From NCBI GenBank assembly GCA_003525885.1, contig DQIG01000051.1, positions 2,648 through 16,920 of the forward strand: 14,273 bases of DNA, written 5' to 3'. Below the pieces are notes generated by a model that had not been told where the DNA came from, ran no database searches, and saw only the letters and a list, made by a program, of their open reading frames with translations. This stretch comes from Stenotrophomonas sp. (GTDB lineage Bacteria; Pseudomonadota; Gammaproteobacteria; Xanthomonadales; Xanthomonadaceae). Below, in pieces: positions 1-7,167 of the stretch. Position numbers and translations under genes: made by a program. Each line of letters begins with the position of its first letter. Positions within the stretch are counted from its first letter, which is position 1.

Positions 1-1000
1 TGCGGGCCAGCTCGGTGATATGGGCCTGGCTGCGCAGCTCGACCAACGACATGCCGCGCACCAGGATTGCCAGCGCAGCATCGCCGAACTGGTAGACCTC
101 CACGTCGTCCACCGCCAGCGATGGCAGCAACCGTTGAACGTCGGCCGGCGTATCGCGATGCCACAGCCCGTTGTCCTGCAGCGGGCCATAGCGCAGGCGC
201 AGGTCGCGCAGGTTGCCCATCTCGACCACCACCAGGCAGGCCTTGCCGAGGCCGTCGTTGCCGTGCCAGAAATGCTGGAGCCGTTCGCCCAGCGCCCGCA
301 TGTTGGGCAGGCCGCTGATCGGATCGATGCGCAGCCATGCCTGTTCACGCTGGCGCTGTGCATCGATCTGGGCATCGTTGTAGACCAGCGCGAACACCGC
401 ACCAAGCACCAGCAGCGAGACCGGCAGTGCCAGCAGGCGCTGGATAGCCAGTTCGGCCACCGGTAGTTGATCGGCACCAATGATCGCCACACCCAACGCC
501 AGGCCCAGAGCGGTCATCCCGATACGCACGGACCACGCCTGCAGGATCATGCGCGGCGAGAGTTCGTTGAGCATGCGCGGATGCAGGCGCCTGCGCAGCC
601 AGACGCCCGCGCCCATCTGCAACACAGCCTCAAGGCTGGCAGGCAGGAAGAACTGGGTGCCGACGAACTGGTAGCGGGCGAGCAGGGCGGCGGCCAGGCA
701 GGCCAGGCCGCCGCGCCAACCTCCGAGCAGGCCACTGACCAGCAGGATGTCGAAGCCGAGATGCAGCTTGACCACGCCCTGGGTGTAACGGGCCACGAAC
801 CAGGAGTTGAACAGGTAGATCAGGCCCAGCGCGATGCCGACATACAGGCGTCGGCCTTCAATGGCGTGCCCGGCGCGACGGGTGGCGATCAGCAGCACGC
901 CGATCATGCCGATCACCGCCGTGGCCTGCAGCAGGTACAGCGGCAGGCTGGGCAGGGCGCTGTCCAGGACCTGGGCCGAGACCCTTGAAAGCGCATCCAT
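1..1000 (-). CDS. Membrane-anchored degenerate GGDEF-domain protein, partial (C-terminal part outside window)
   Basis: The frame is open from an ATG at 1000 to the window edge, giving 333 residues without a stop. Residues 1-205 are hydrophobic, with about five to seven membrane segments. The stretch around residues 80-140 (GGWRGGLA, then FLPASLEAVLQMGAGVWLRRR) recalls 5TMR-LYT-type sensor modules. A short charged linker (about 208-222) leads to DPISGLPN at 226-233, the opening motif of GGDEF domains (usually DPLTGLPN). Where GGDEF should follow, residues 306-310 read GDAAL, after YQF instead of YR-x. I therefore infer an inactive cyclase domain. Such domains are often followed by an EAL phosphodiesterase domain, which would lie before base 1; this cannot be seen. 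The likely role is membrane sensing linked to cyclic di-GMP turnover or binding. The SD before the ATG is weak (GGGAA). Confidence 0.75.
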   Translation of the reverse strand, partial: MDALSRVSAQVLDSALPSLPLYLLQATAVIGMIGVLLIATRRAGHAIEGRRLYVGIALGLIYLFNSWFVARYTQGVVKLHLGFDILLVSGLLGGWRGGLACLAAALLARYQFVGTQFFLPASLEAVLQMGAGVWLRRRLHPRMLNELSPRMILQAWSVRIGMTALGLALGVAIIGADQLPVAELAIQRLLALPVSLLVLGAVFALVYNDAQIDAQRQREQAWLRIDPISGLPNMRALGERLQHFWHGNDGLGKACLVVVEMGNLRDLRLRYGPLQDNGLWHRDTPADVQRLLPSLAVDDVEVYQFGDAALAILVRGMSLVELRSQAHITELAR

Positions 1001-1063
1001 AGCAGGTTCCCGCCTGTGACCGACGGCCAGTGACAAGCAGCGTAGTCGCAGCAGCGTGCAGGT

Positions 1064-1966
1064 TCAATTGCAGCGGTCGTTTCCGGGAAGGAGGTGTTTG
1101 GCCATGAAATCGACAAACACCCGAACACGCGGCTGCTGATGGCGATGGCTTGGCCAGAGTGCCCAGAAGGTGCTGTGCTCGGTGCTCCATGCGTCCAGAA
1201 CGCTCACGAGGACACCATGGTCGAGCGCATCGCGGGTGGCGAAGTCGGGCAGGCACGCAATGCCATGGCCGTCGATGGCCATGTGCAGGATCGTCTCAAG
1301 ATGATTGGCGGTCATTGCGGGCGTCAGCCGCAGCTCAGCTCCTCCCTCATGCGCGGATAGTGGCCAACGTTCGATCAGGCCGGTGCCGGGAAAGCGATGG
1401 AGAAGGCACGCGTGGCTGCCCAGTTCGTCCGGATGCTGTGGCGTGCCGAGTTTGGCGAAGTACGCAGGGGCACCCACGCACAACAGCCGGGTACTGCCGA
1501 GATTGCGACCGTGCAGCCTGGAGTCGGCGGGGCTGCCTGTACGCACGACCGCATCGAAGCCTTCCTCGATGACATCGACAAGACGGTCGCTGAAGTGCAG
1601 GTCGAGTTCGATGGCCGGGAAACGGTGCGCAAACGCCGAAAGCGCGGGCAGCATCAGTCCGCTGGCAAGTGGAAGGCTGACTTTCAGTCGACCGCTGGGC
1701 GCGGCGTGAGCGTCGGTCAACTCGCGCTCGGCTGCCGCGACCTCGCTCATGATGCGCCGGCAGCGTTCAAGGAACTGCTCGCCTTCGGCGGTCAGGCTGA
1801 CACTGCGGGTATTGCGATTCAGCAGGCGGGCGCCCAGGCGCTCTTCCAGCCGGGCAATGGTCTTGCTTGCCGCGGAAGGGGTAATCCCACGCTGTCGCGC
1901 TGCGGAGGCGAAGCTGCGTGCCTCGGCGACCAGAACGAAGAGGCTGAGACCGGCAAAGCTGTCCAT
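1064..1966 (-). CDS. LysR-family transcriptional regulator
   Basis: This 300-residue protein has the normal LysR length. Residues 1-60 form the winged helix-turn-helix: FASAARQRGITPSAASKTIA followed by LEERLGARLLNR and T-x-R-x-V-x-LTAEGE, the family signature. Residues about 90-290 are the effector-binding domain (GRLKVSLPLASG onward), close to the CrgA/YafC-like subgroup. It is transcribed divergently from the MFS exporter gene, with 119 bases between the two starts, the classic arrangement in which a LysR protein regulates its neighbour and itself. The start at 1966 is the first Met of the conserved N-terminal pattern (MDSFAGLSLFVLVAEARSF). No convincing SD precedes it. The ligand cannot be deduced. 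It probably controls the exporter at 2086, as inferred from position only. Confidence 0.93.
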   Translation of the reverse strand: MDSFAGLSLFVLVAEARSFASAARQRGITPSAASKTIARLEERLGARLLNRNTRSVSLTAEGEQFLERCRRIMSEVAAAERELTDAHAAPSGRLKVSLPLASGLMLPALSAFAHRFPAIELDLHFSDRLVDVIEEGFDAVVRTGSPADSRLHGRNLGSTRLLCVGAPAYFAKLGTPQHPDELGSHACLLHRFPGTGLIERWPLSAHEGGAELRLTPAMTANHLETILHMAIDGHGIACLPDFATRDALDHGVLVSVLDAWSTEHSTFWALWPSHRHQQPRVRVFVDFMAKHLLPGNDRCN

Positions 1967-1978
1967 ACGTAGCCATTG

Positions 1979-1994
1979 ATGACGTTTATGTCAT
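1979..1994. promoter_or_regulatory. Inverted repeat in the LysR/MFS divergent intergenic region (candidate operator)
   Basis: ATGAC at 1979-1983 and GTCAT at 1990-1994 form a perfect 5-bp inverted repeat with a 6-base AT-rich spacer, starting 13 bases from the lysR start codon. Widened to TGATGAC/GTCATTA the arms have one mismatch. LysR proteins typically bind such short dyads between divergent genes. The word ATTGATG also occurs at 1975-1981 and 2009-2015, and in reverse (CATCAAT) at 2044-2050. A -10-like TATAGC lies at 2027-2032 facing the exporter without a good -35 box, as expected for an activator-dependent promoter. Binding is inferred. Confidence 0.45.
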
Positions 1995-2085
1995 TAAAGC
2001 ACGGACCCATTGATGGATTCTTCCGGTATAGCGTCGTCGATAGCATCAATGCGGTGGCGCCTGGCCACGCTGGAGCGTCCTCGAC

Positions 2086-3597
2086 ATGTCTGTTGCTTCT
2101 GCTGCGACGGCCGGATCATCACGCCTTGGGGTGGTGATTGCGGGCTGCCTGACCGCGCTTACCATTCCGTTGAGCATTGCCAGCCCCGCGGTGGGCATTC
2201 CCGCCATCCGCGCCGCGCTGGGTGGCTCGCCTGCAGCGTTGTACTGGATCATCAACGCCTACTTGTTGACCTATGGCTGCACCACGCTGGTGGCCGGTGG
2301 CCTGGCCGATCTGCATGGCAGGCGCAGAACCTGGATTGTGGGAGGCGTGTTGTTTGCGCTCGTCACCGGCCTGATCCCCTTGATGCCCGATGTGGCATGG
2401 ATCAATGCCCTGCGACTGATGCAGGGGATGGCGGCCTCGGCAGCGTTTGCTGGCGCAATGGCATCGTTGGCGCAGATGTTCGATGGCCATGCGCGGGCCA
2501 GGGTTTTCAGCCTGATCGGCACCACCTTCGGCGTGGGGGCTGCAGGCGGCCCTTTGCTGGCGGGTGCACTGATCGATGCGCTGGGCTGGGAATGGGTGTT
2601 TTTCCTTCCCGCGTTGCTGGCTGCGCTGACGGTGCCCCTGGTTGCCGTGTCATCCGTCGAATCGAAAAACACCGGTTCGCCTCGCCTGGACTGGCTGGGT
2701 GCCGTCACCTTCATGCTGGCGCTGGGTTCACTCACCTACGCCATGATCGTGTTGCCGGAACGCGGCGTGTTGCATCCGCAGACGCTGGCACTGCTGGCGC
2801 TCGCGGTGGTGTTGCTGGGCGTGTTCATTGCCGTGGAGCGTTCCCATCAAACACCCCTGCTGGATCTCGGTCTGTTCCGTAACCGGCGCTTTGTCGGTGT
2901 ACAGATTCTCGCCGCTGCGCCTGCGTTCTCCTACGTCGTCCTTCTGGTGGTGCTGCCGGCGGGTTTCATCGGTGTCGAAGGTCTGCGGCCGACCGAAGCT
3001 GGGCTGGCGATGGCGGCGCTGTCTGCGCCATTGCTGGTGGTTCCCCTGGTCGCAGGCTACCTGCTGCAATGGATTCCGGCGCGCGCGCTGTGCTGTGCCG
3101 GCCTGCTGATCGCTGCCGTGGGCCTGGCATGGCTTGCGCAGGTGTTCCAATCCCCGTCGGTGCGCTGGACGCCGATGCTGCTCATCGGTATCGGCATCGG
3201 TCTTCCCTGGGGGATCATGGATGGCCTGGCGGTCAGCGTGGTCGGCAAGGAGCAAGCGGGCATGGCTGCTGGCATCTTCAATGTGATGCGCTTGGCAGGT
3301 GATTCAGTCGCCCTCGCGCTTGTCGGCATCCTGCTCTCGGCCCGGATTGGCGGACGTGTGGCGCAGGAGACCGGCGTTGTTCCCCGCGTTGCCGTGCACA
3401 GGCTGTCCATGGGCGACCTTGGGGGAGCCGTGGAGGCGTTGCCCGGCGTTTCGAGAACGGTGCTGGCCCAGGCGTACATGGAGTCCGTCCGTGGCCAGCT
3501 GTTTGTCCTGGCGATGGCGACCGTGCTGACCGCCATCGTGCTTGGCTACCTGTTGCGCGAGAAGGTCGAGCCTTGCCTGTGCAGAGGCGGTCAGTAG
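2086..3597 (+). CDS. MFS transporter, DHA2-like (14-TM, EmrB/QacA type)
   Basis: This 503-residue protein matches the usual length of 14-helix drug:proton antiporters and has about 14 hydrophobic segments. Visible family motifs are WIINAYLLTY (54-63), motif A as GGLADLHGRRR (71-81), motif B as ALRLMQG (108-114) and the antiporter motif C region GVGAAGGPLLAG (149-160). It should export a small hydrophobic or cationic compound across the inner membrane using the proton gradient; the substrate is unknown. The first helix usually holds an acidic residue in an LDxTIVNVALP-like stretch, but here it reads TALTIPLSIASPAVGIPAI with no Asp or Glu. A GGAG at 2072-2075, ten bases upstream, supports the ATG at 2086. 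The divergent LysR gene is its probable regulator. Its last seven bases overlap the end of the convergent SDR gene. Confidence 0.9.
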   Translation: MSVASAATAGSSRLGVVIAGCLTALTIPLSIASPAVGIPAIRAALGGSPAALYWIINAYLLTYGCTTLVAGGLADLHGRRRTWIVGGVLFALVTGLIPLMPDVAWINALRLMQGMAASAAFAGAMASLAQMFDGHARARVFSLIGTTFGVGAAGGPLLAGALIDALGWEWVFFLPALLAALTVPLVAVSSVESKNTGSPRLDWLGAVTFMLALGSLTYAMIVLPERGVLHPQTLALLALAVVLLGVFIAVERSHQTPLLDLGLFRNRRFVGVQILAAAPAFSYVVLLVVLPAGFIGVEGLRPTEAGLAMAALSAPLLVVPLVAGYLLQWIPARALCCAGLLIAAVGLAWLAQVFQSPSVRWTPMLLIGIGIGLPWGIMDGLAVSVVGKEQAGMAAGIFNVMRLAGDSVALALVGILLSARIGGRVAQETGVVPRVAVHRLSMGDLGGAVEALPGVSRTVLAQAYMESVRGQLFVLAMATVLTAIVLGYLLREKVEPCLCRGGQ

Positions 3598-4307
3598 CGC
3601 GGGTCGGCGATGGCCGGCAGCACCAGCTCGCGCACGAAGCCCGACGGTGACAGCTGCAGCAGGGCGCGTACCATCGCCACGACATCATGGACCGGCACCA
3701 GGGCGCCGTCGCCGCGCGCTGCGGCGTCTGCTACGGGCACCGACAGCGCATCGTCGGTGTTGAGGTAGCCCAGCTGCAGGCTGGTCACCGCCAGGCGTCG
3801 ATCCCGGAAGCCTTCGCGCAGCGCATCGGCGATGCCGTTGAGTGCGAACTTGGATGCGCCGAACGCCACTTCCGGGCGGCCACTGCGCGGCAGTGCCGAG
3901 GTGGAGCCGGTCAGCACCAGCTGTGGGCGTGCTGCGCCCAGTACCCTCGGCAGCAGGCGCTGCAGCAGCACCAGGGTGGCGGTGATATTGACGTCGACCA
4001 GCTGGGCAAGCGCGGCATCGCTTTCGTCGAGGAAGGCGTACTCGTCGCTGAAGGCCGTCTCTTCCCAGATGCCCAGGTTGTGGATGAGCACATCCAGATC
4101 GGCCGGGGCCTGCGCTGCGATGTGATTGGCAGCAAAGGTGGGCTGGGACAGATCGGCTTCGATCCACTGCAGGTTGACACCCTCGGGGCATTCAACGTCG
4201 CGCGGACGACTGCGCGAAACGCCGATGACGGTGTCGCCGGCACTGCACAGGCCTTCCACAAATGCGCGACCCAGGCCCCTGCTGGCGCCGATGACCATCA
4301 ACTTCAT
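3591..4307 (-). CDS. Short-chain dehydrogenase/reductase family protein with catalytic Tyr replaced by Phe
   Basis: This 238-residue protein has the normal size for a classical SDR. The dinucleotide site is GASRGLG at 7-13, R32 and R34 follow the second strand (hinting at NADP), D52 is the adenine-contacting Asp, N77 stands in HNLG (the NNAG position) and N107 is the structural Asn. The catalytic Ser region is GSTS at 134-137. The YxxxK position reads F149-G-A-S-K153: the codon is TTC, one base from the Tyr codon TAC. The fold is clear, but normal reductase catalysis is doubtful. The ATG at 4307 is chosen because AAGGA stands before it and the beta-alpha-beta fold begins at once; the frame extends further upstream only into non-homologous residues. 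It is the last gene of an operon, 28 bases after the GNAT gene. The substrate is unknown. Confidence 0.88.
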   Translation of the reverse strand: MKLMVIGASRGLGRAFVEGLCSAGDTVIGVSRSRPRDVECPEGVNLQWIEADLSQPTFAANHIAAQAPADLDVLIHNLGIWEETAFSDEYAFLDESDAALAQLVDVNITATLVLLQRLLPRVLGAARPQLVLTGSTSALPRSGRPEVAFGASKFALNGIADALREGFRDRRLAVTSLQLGYLNTDDALSVPVADAAARGDGALVPVHDVVAMVRALLQLSPSGFVRELVLPAIADPRY

Positions 4308-4335
4308 CCTGCTTCCTTGTTGTAGTGCGACGGCC

Positions 4336-5064
4336 TCAATCGACCGCCAGAACGGTGTCCCAATCGGCGAACGCACGCAGGCCGCTGCGTTCGGCGGTGA
4401 TGATCGAGGCGCTGTTGTCGAGCTGGCAGCGGTACTGCGGCTGCAGCCCCGCCGCCTGTGCGGACACGGCCATGGCCTGTACAAGCTGGCGTGCAAGACC
4501 GCGTCCACGTGCTTCAGGCAGCGTCAGCACGCCCATGTCGGCCAACGACGGATCAAGTCCCCACGGGTACATGCTGCCAATGGCCAGCAGTTGCTCCCCA
4601 TCGAACGCACCGAACACCTGCCAGTGATCCAGCTCGACCCAGGCGGCATCGAGATCGTCCTCGCTGGCGCGGCTGCGGAACACGTTGAATGCTGCGGCGT
4701 CGGCCGGGCCAAGGCGGCGGATATGCGGTGTGGCCGGCTGCTCGGCGAGGATGGCGAGTGTTGCGGCGGGAAAATAGAAGACACGGTCGGCGCCGTGTGT
4801 GTGCTGGCCGAGCTGCTGCAAGCGCTGTTGCAGCTGCGCCAGCGTCCAGTGAGGTTGCGCGTGCAGGTGCAGGCGATCGGCCAGGGCAGGGCGCAGCAGT
4901 GCACGGGCAGGGCCGGCAACCGGCTGCAGCAGCATGCCGTCCTCACCGTCGTCGAAATCATCGCTGCAGGCCAGGTACAGATGTGGCTCATCCAGCAGCG
5001 TGTGTTGGCCGGCGAACAACCGTCGCCAGATGATGTCGATCAACGGAGGGAAGGCATCATCCAT
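4336..5064 (-). CDS. GNAT-family N-acetyltransferase
   Basis: This is a 242-residue protein with a C-terminal GNAT domain. The acetyl-CoA pyrophosphate-binding loop (R/Q-x-x-G-x-G/A) is ARGRGLA at 185-191, preceded by strand DMGVLTLPE (177-184). The C-terminal region has N217 and SGLRAFADWDTV, typical of the GNAT tail. The first ~110 residues lack the fold's motifs and probably form an N-terminal partner domain, as in two-domain FR47/GNAT_acetyltran-type proteins. The acceptor substrate is unknown. AGGA lies seven bases before the ATG at 5064. The gene starts 13 bases after the ArsR-rhodanese stop codon and is followed after 28 bases by the SDR gene, so the three are very likely one transcript. 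Confidence 0.85.
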   Translation of the reverse strand: MDDAFPPLIDIIWRRLFAGQHTLLDEPHLYLACSDDFDDGEDGMLLQPVAGPARALLRPALADRLHLHAQPHWTLAQLQQRLQQLGQHTHGADRVFYFPAATLAILAEQPATPHIRRLGPADAAAFNVFRSRASEDDLDAAWVELDHWQVFGAFDGEQLLAIGSMYPWGLDPSLADMGVLTLPEARGRGLARQLVQAMAVSAQAAGLQPQYRCQLDNSASIITAERSGLRAFADWDTVLAVD

Positions 5065-5077
5065 GACGAGGTCCTGC

Positions 5078-5743
5078 TCAGTGCGCGGGAATATCCACCC
5101 GCAGGCCGGCGGCTTTCCATTCCGGATAGCCGGCAGCGAGGCGCTGCGCGGTCAATCCGGCATCGCGCAGCAGTGTGACCGCAGCGCTTGAAAGCACGCA
5201 GTAGGGCCCGCGGCAGTACGCGACAATGTGGACGTCGCGCGGCAATTCGTCCATCCGTTCGCGCAGTTCCGTAGCGGGAATGTTCAGTGCGCCCGGCAGG
5301 TGGCCAAGATCGAACTCTTCGCGTGGGCGCACGTCCAGCAGCACCACATCACTTCGCTGCGCCAGCAACTGCTCTACGGTCATCCCTTCCAGGGTGTCGC
5401 GGCGATGCACGCTGTCAGCGATCACGCCCTGCATCTCGCTGCGCTGGTGGTCGGCATAGTCGCGCAGTGCGGCCAGCAGACTACCCAGTGGACCATCGCC
5501 GCTGCGGTACAGGATGCGCTTGCCATCGCGGCGCGTCTGCACCAGGCCTGCGCGGCGCAGCTGCTGCAGATGCTGTGAAGTATTGGCCACGGTCAGCCCG
5601 GTCAGTTCAGCGAGGCGTTCCACCGCACGTTCGCCCTGCGCGATGTGCTCAAGCAGCGCCAGGCGATGTGGATGGCCCAGGGTCCGGGCGATCTCGGCCA
5701 GCGCCTCCAGGGGCGACGAAGGCGGATGGGTTGAAGCGTTCAT
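5078..5743 (-). CDS. ArsR-family regulator fused to a rhodanese domain
   Basis: This 221-residue protein joins two domains. Residues about 12-95 are an ArsR winged helix-turn-helix (LGHPHRLALLEHI; recognition helix in VANTSQHLQQLRRAGLV; wing RRDGKRILYR). Residues about 118-221 are a rhodanese domain (LLDVRPREEFDLGHLPGALN) with active loop C177-R-G-P-Y-C182. These are the only two cysteines, and the HTH domain lacks the ELCVCDL-type metal site of ArsR/SmtB. The sensor is therefore more likely a thiol/persulfide switch in the rhodanese loop (inference). An in-frame TTG at 5767 could add eight residues (MSNGSVPN), but ATG 5743 is preferred; neither has a good SD. It heads the operon with the GNAT and SDR genes and is divergent from DUF2938 across 54 bases. 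Confidence 0.9.
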   Translation of the reverse strand: MNASTHPPSSPLEALAEIARTLGHPHRLALLEHIAQGERAVERLAELTGLTVANTSQHLQQLRRAGLVQTRRDGKRILYRSGDGPLGSLLAALRDYADHQRSEMQGVIADSVHRRDTLEGMTVEQLLAQRSDVVLLDVRPREEFDLGHLPGALNIPATELRERMDELPRDVHIVAYCRGPYCVLSSAAVTLLRDAGLTAQRLAAGYPEWKAAGLRVDIPAH

Positions 5744-5763
5744 GTTCGGCACGCTACCATTGC

Positions 5764-5788
5764 TCAATCATTCAAGCAAGTAATTGAA
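5764..5788. promoter_or_regulatory. Overlapping inverted repeats between arsR-rhodanese and DUF2938 (candidate operator)
   Basis: The region holds two nested dyads sharing nearly one centre: TCAAT (5764-5768) with ATTGA (5783-5787), and TTCAA (5771-5775) with TTGAA (5784-5788). It is AT-rich against a GC-rich background and lies in the 54-base gap between the divergent starts. ArsR-family repressors commonly bind such AT-rich inverted repeats over their own promoter. The right arm overlaps the GAAGG Shine-Dalgarno (5786-5790) of the DUF2938 gene, so a bound repressor could block that gene as well as arsR. Function is inferred. Confidence 0.45.
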
Positions 5789-5797
5789 GGTATTGCC

Positions 5798-6301
5798 ATG
5801 AACGGATCTTCTGCATTCCTGGTCGATGCGGTTGCGATCGGCGTCGGCGCCACCGTCGTGCTGGACCTGTGGTCGGTCGTGCAGCGCAGGGTATTGGGTA
5901 TTCCCACCCTGGATTTCGGAATGGTGGGGCGTTGGCTGGGCCATCTGCCGCGCGGGTGTTTCCGCCATGAGGCGATCGCTCGGGCGGCGCCGGTAAAGGG
6001 GGAGCGCGTGCTGGGGTGGTCGGCGCACTACCTCATCGGTGTGCTGTTCGCGGCGATGCTGCTCGCTGCCGTCGGCGATGGCTGGGTGCAGTCGCCAACC
6101 CTGCTGCCGGCACTGGTGTTCGGCATGCTCAGTGTCGTCGCGCCGTTCTTCATCATGCAGCCCGGGATGGGCGCTGGCATTGCCGCATCCAGAACGCCGG
6201 CTCCGCTCAAAGCCCGACTGCGCAGCCTGCTCGCACATTCGGTATTCGGTCTTGGCATGTACCTCACGGCCTGCCTGCTGCTCGCGGCCAGGGGCGGATG
6301 A
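5798..6301 (+). CDS. DUF2938 family membrane protein
   Basis: This 167-residue integral membrane protein has about four hydrophobic helices (roughly 8-28, 73-93, 101-121 and 143-163). The pattern GATVVLDLWSVVQRRVLG, then RWLGHLPRG-x-FRH, then GERVLGWSAHYLIGVLFA matches my recollection of the DUF2938 family, whose function is unknown. Polar residues inside or beside helices (D23 in helix 1, the H57 and H77 regions) would be candidates for a functional site. The start ATG at 5798 has GAAGG seven bases upstream. The gene is divergent from arsR-rhodanese and shares its putative operator, so it is probably under the same control. It ends 42 bases before aph(3')-IIc on the same strand. Confidence 0.82.
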   Translation: MNGSSAFLVDAVAIGVGATVVLDLWSVVQRRVLGIPTLDFGMVGRWLGHLPRGCFRHEAIARAAPVKGERVLGWSAHYLIGVLFAAMLLAAVGDGWVQSPTLLPALVFGMLSVVAPFFIMQPGMGAGIAASRTPAPLKARLRSLLAHSVFGLGMYLTACLLLAARGG

Positions 6302-6343
6302 GCGAGAATCGGCAGGGTCACCGACAAAAGTGAGTACCCATGC

Positions 6344-7147
6344 ATGGACGCACTGCACGCCAGCCCCGATGGAATGCCATTGCCCAGGGCTTGGCAGCAC
6401 GCGCTGGCGGATGCGCGCATCGATCGGCAGTCGATCGGCGTATCGCGCGCGGACGTCGCCCGCGTGCATCGCCCGGGACAGGCCGATGCCTTCCTGAAAT
6501 CGGAAGTGATCGATGCCTTCAGTGAACTGGGTGATGAGGTCGCCCGCCTGCGCTGGCTGCAGGGGCAGGGACAGCCGGCCCCTGCGGTGATCGCCACCGC
6601 CGAGGAGACGGGACGGCGCTGGCTGCTGATGAGTGCCTTGCCCGGGCGCGATCTGGCTTCGTCGCCGGAGCTGCCGCCCCAGCATCTGGTGGAACTGCTG
6701 GCCGATGCGCTGCGGGGTCTGCATGCCATTCCGGTCGCGACCTGTCCGTTCGACCAGCGGCTGGCTTCGCGCCTGCAGGCGGCGCAGGCACGGGTTGAGG
6801 CGGGCCTCGTCGACGCCGATGACTTCGATGACGAGCGACTGGGGCAGAGCGCGCAGCAGGTGTTTGCCGAATTGCGCGCTACCCGGCCCGGTCACGAGGA
6901 TCTGGTGGTCAGCCATGGCGACGCCTGCCTGCCGAACCTGCTGGCAGCCGAGGGCTGTTTCAGTGGTTTCATCGACTGTGGCCGGCTGGGCGTGGCAGAT
7001 CGCTACCAGGATCTGGCACTGGCCGCGCGCAGCCTGGTCCACAACTTCGGCGACACGCGCTGGGTCGCGCCGCTGTTCCGCCGCTATGGCGTTGCGGCAG
7101 ACCAACGGCGGCTGGCGTTCTACCGTCTTCTCGACGAGTTCTTCTGA
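6344..7147 (+). CDS. aph(3')-IIc: Aminoglycoside 3'-phosphotransferase, APH(3')-II type
   Basis: This 267-residue cytoplasmic kinase transfers phosphate from ATP to the 3'-hydroxyl of kanamycin/neomycin-class aminoglycosides. K52 (LKSE) is the ATP lysine. The catalytic loop is H191-G-D193-ACLPN198, the metal site is D211 in GFIDCGRLGVADRYQDLALA, and the C-terminus ends FYRLLDEFF. These match APH(3')-IIa (H188, D190, N195, D208) with an offset of three residues, and the length (267 against 264) agrees. The S. maltophilia chromosomal member of this group is known as aph(3')-IIc and raises resistance to kanamycin, neomycin, butirosin and paromomycin. The allele name rests on motif recognition and the likely host, not on an alignment. 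The ATG at 6344 has AAGTGAG about ten bases before it. No strong promoter is visible in the 42-base gap upstream. Confidence 0.92.
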   Translation: MDALHASPDGMPLPRAWQHALADARIDRQSIGVSRADVARVHRPGQADAFLKSEVIDAFSELGDEVARLRWLQGQGQPAPAVIATAEETGRRWLLMSALPGRDLASSPELPPQHLVELLADALRGLHAIPVATCPFDQRLASRLQAAQARVEAGLVDADDFDDERLGQSAQQVFAELRATRPGHEDLVVSHGDACLPNLLAAEGCFSGFIDCGRLGVADRYQDLALAARSLVHNFGDTRWVAPLFRRYGVAADQRRLAFYRLLDEFF

Positions 7148-7167
7148 AACCGTACAGGGTCGCGTAG

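Noticed and set aside
4308..4508. A 67-residue N-terminal extension of the SDR protein
   Set aside because: It overlaps the GNAT coding sequence out of frame, and an SD plus the start of the Rossmann fold are found at ATG 4307.
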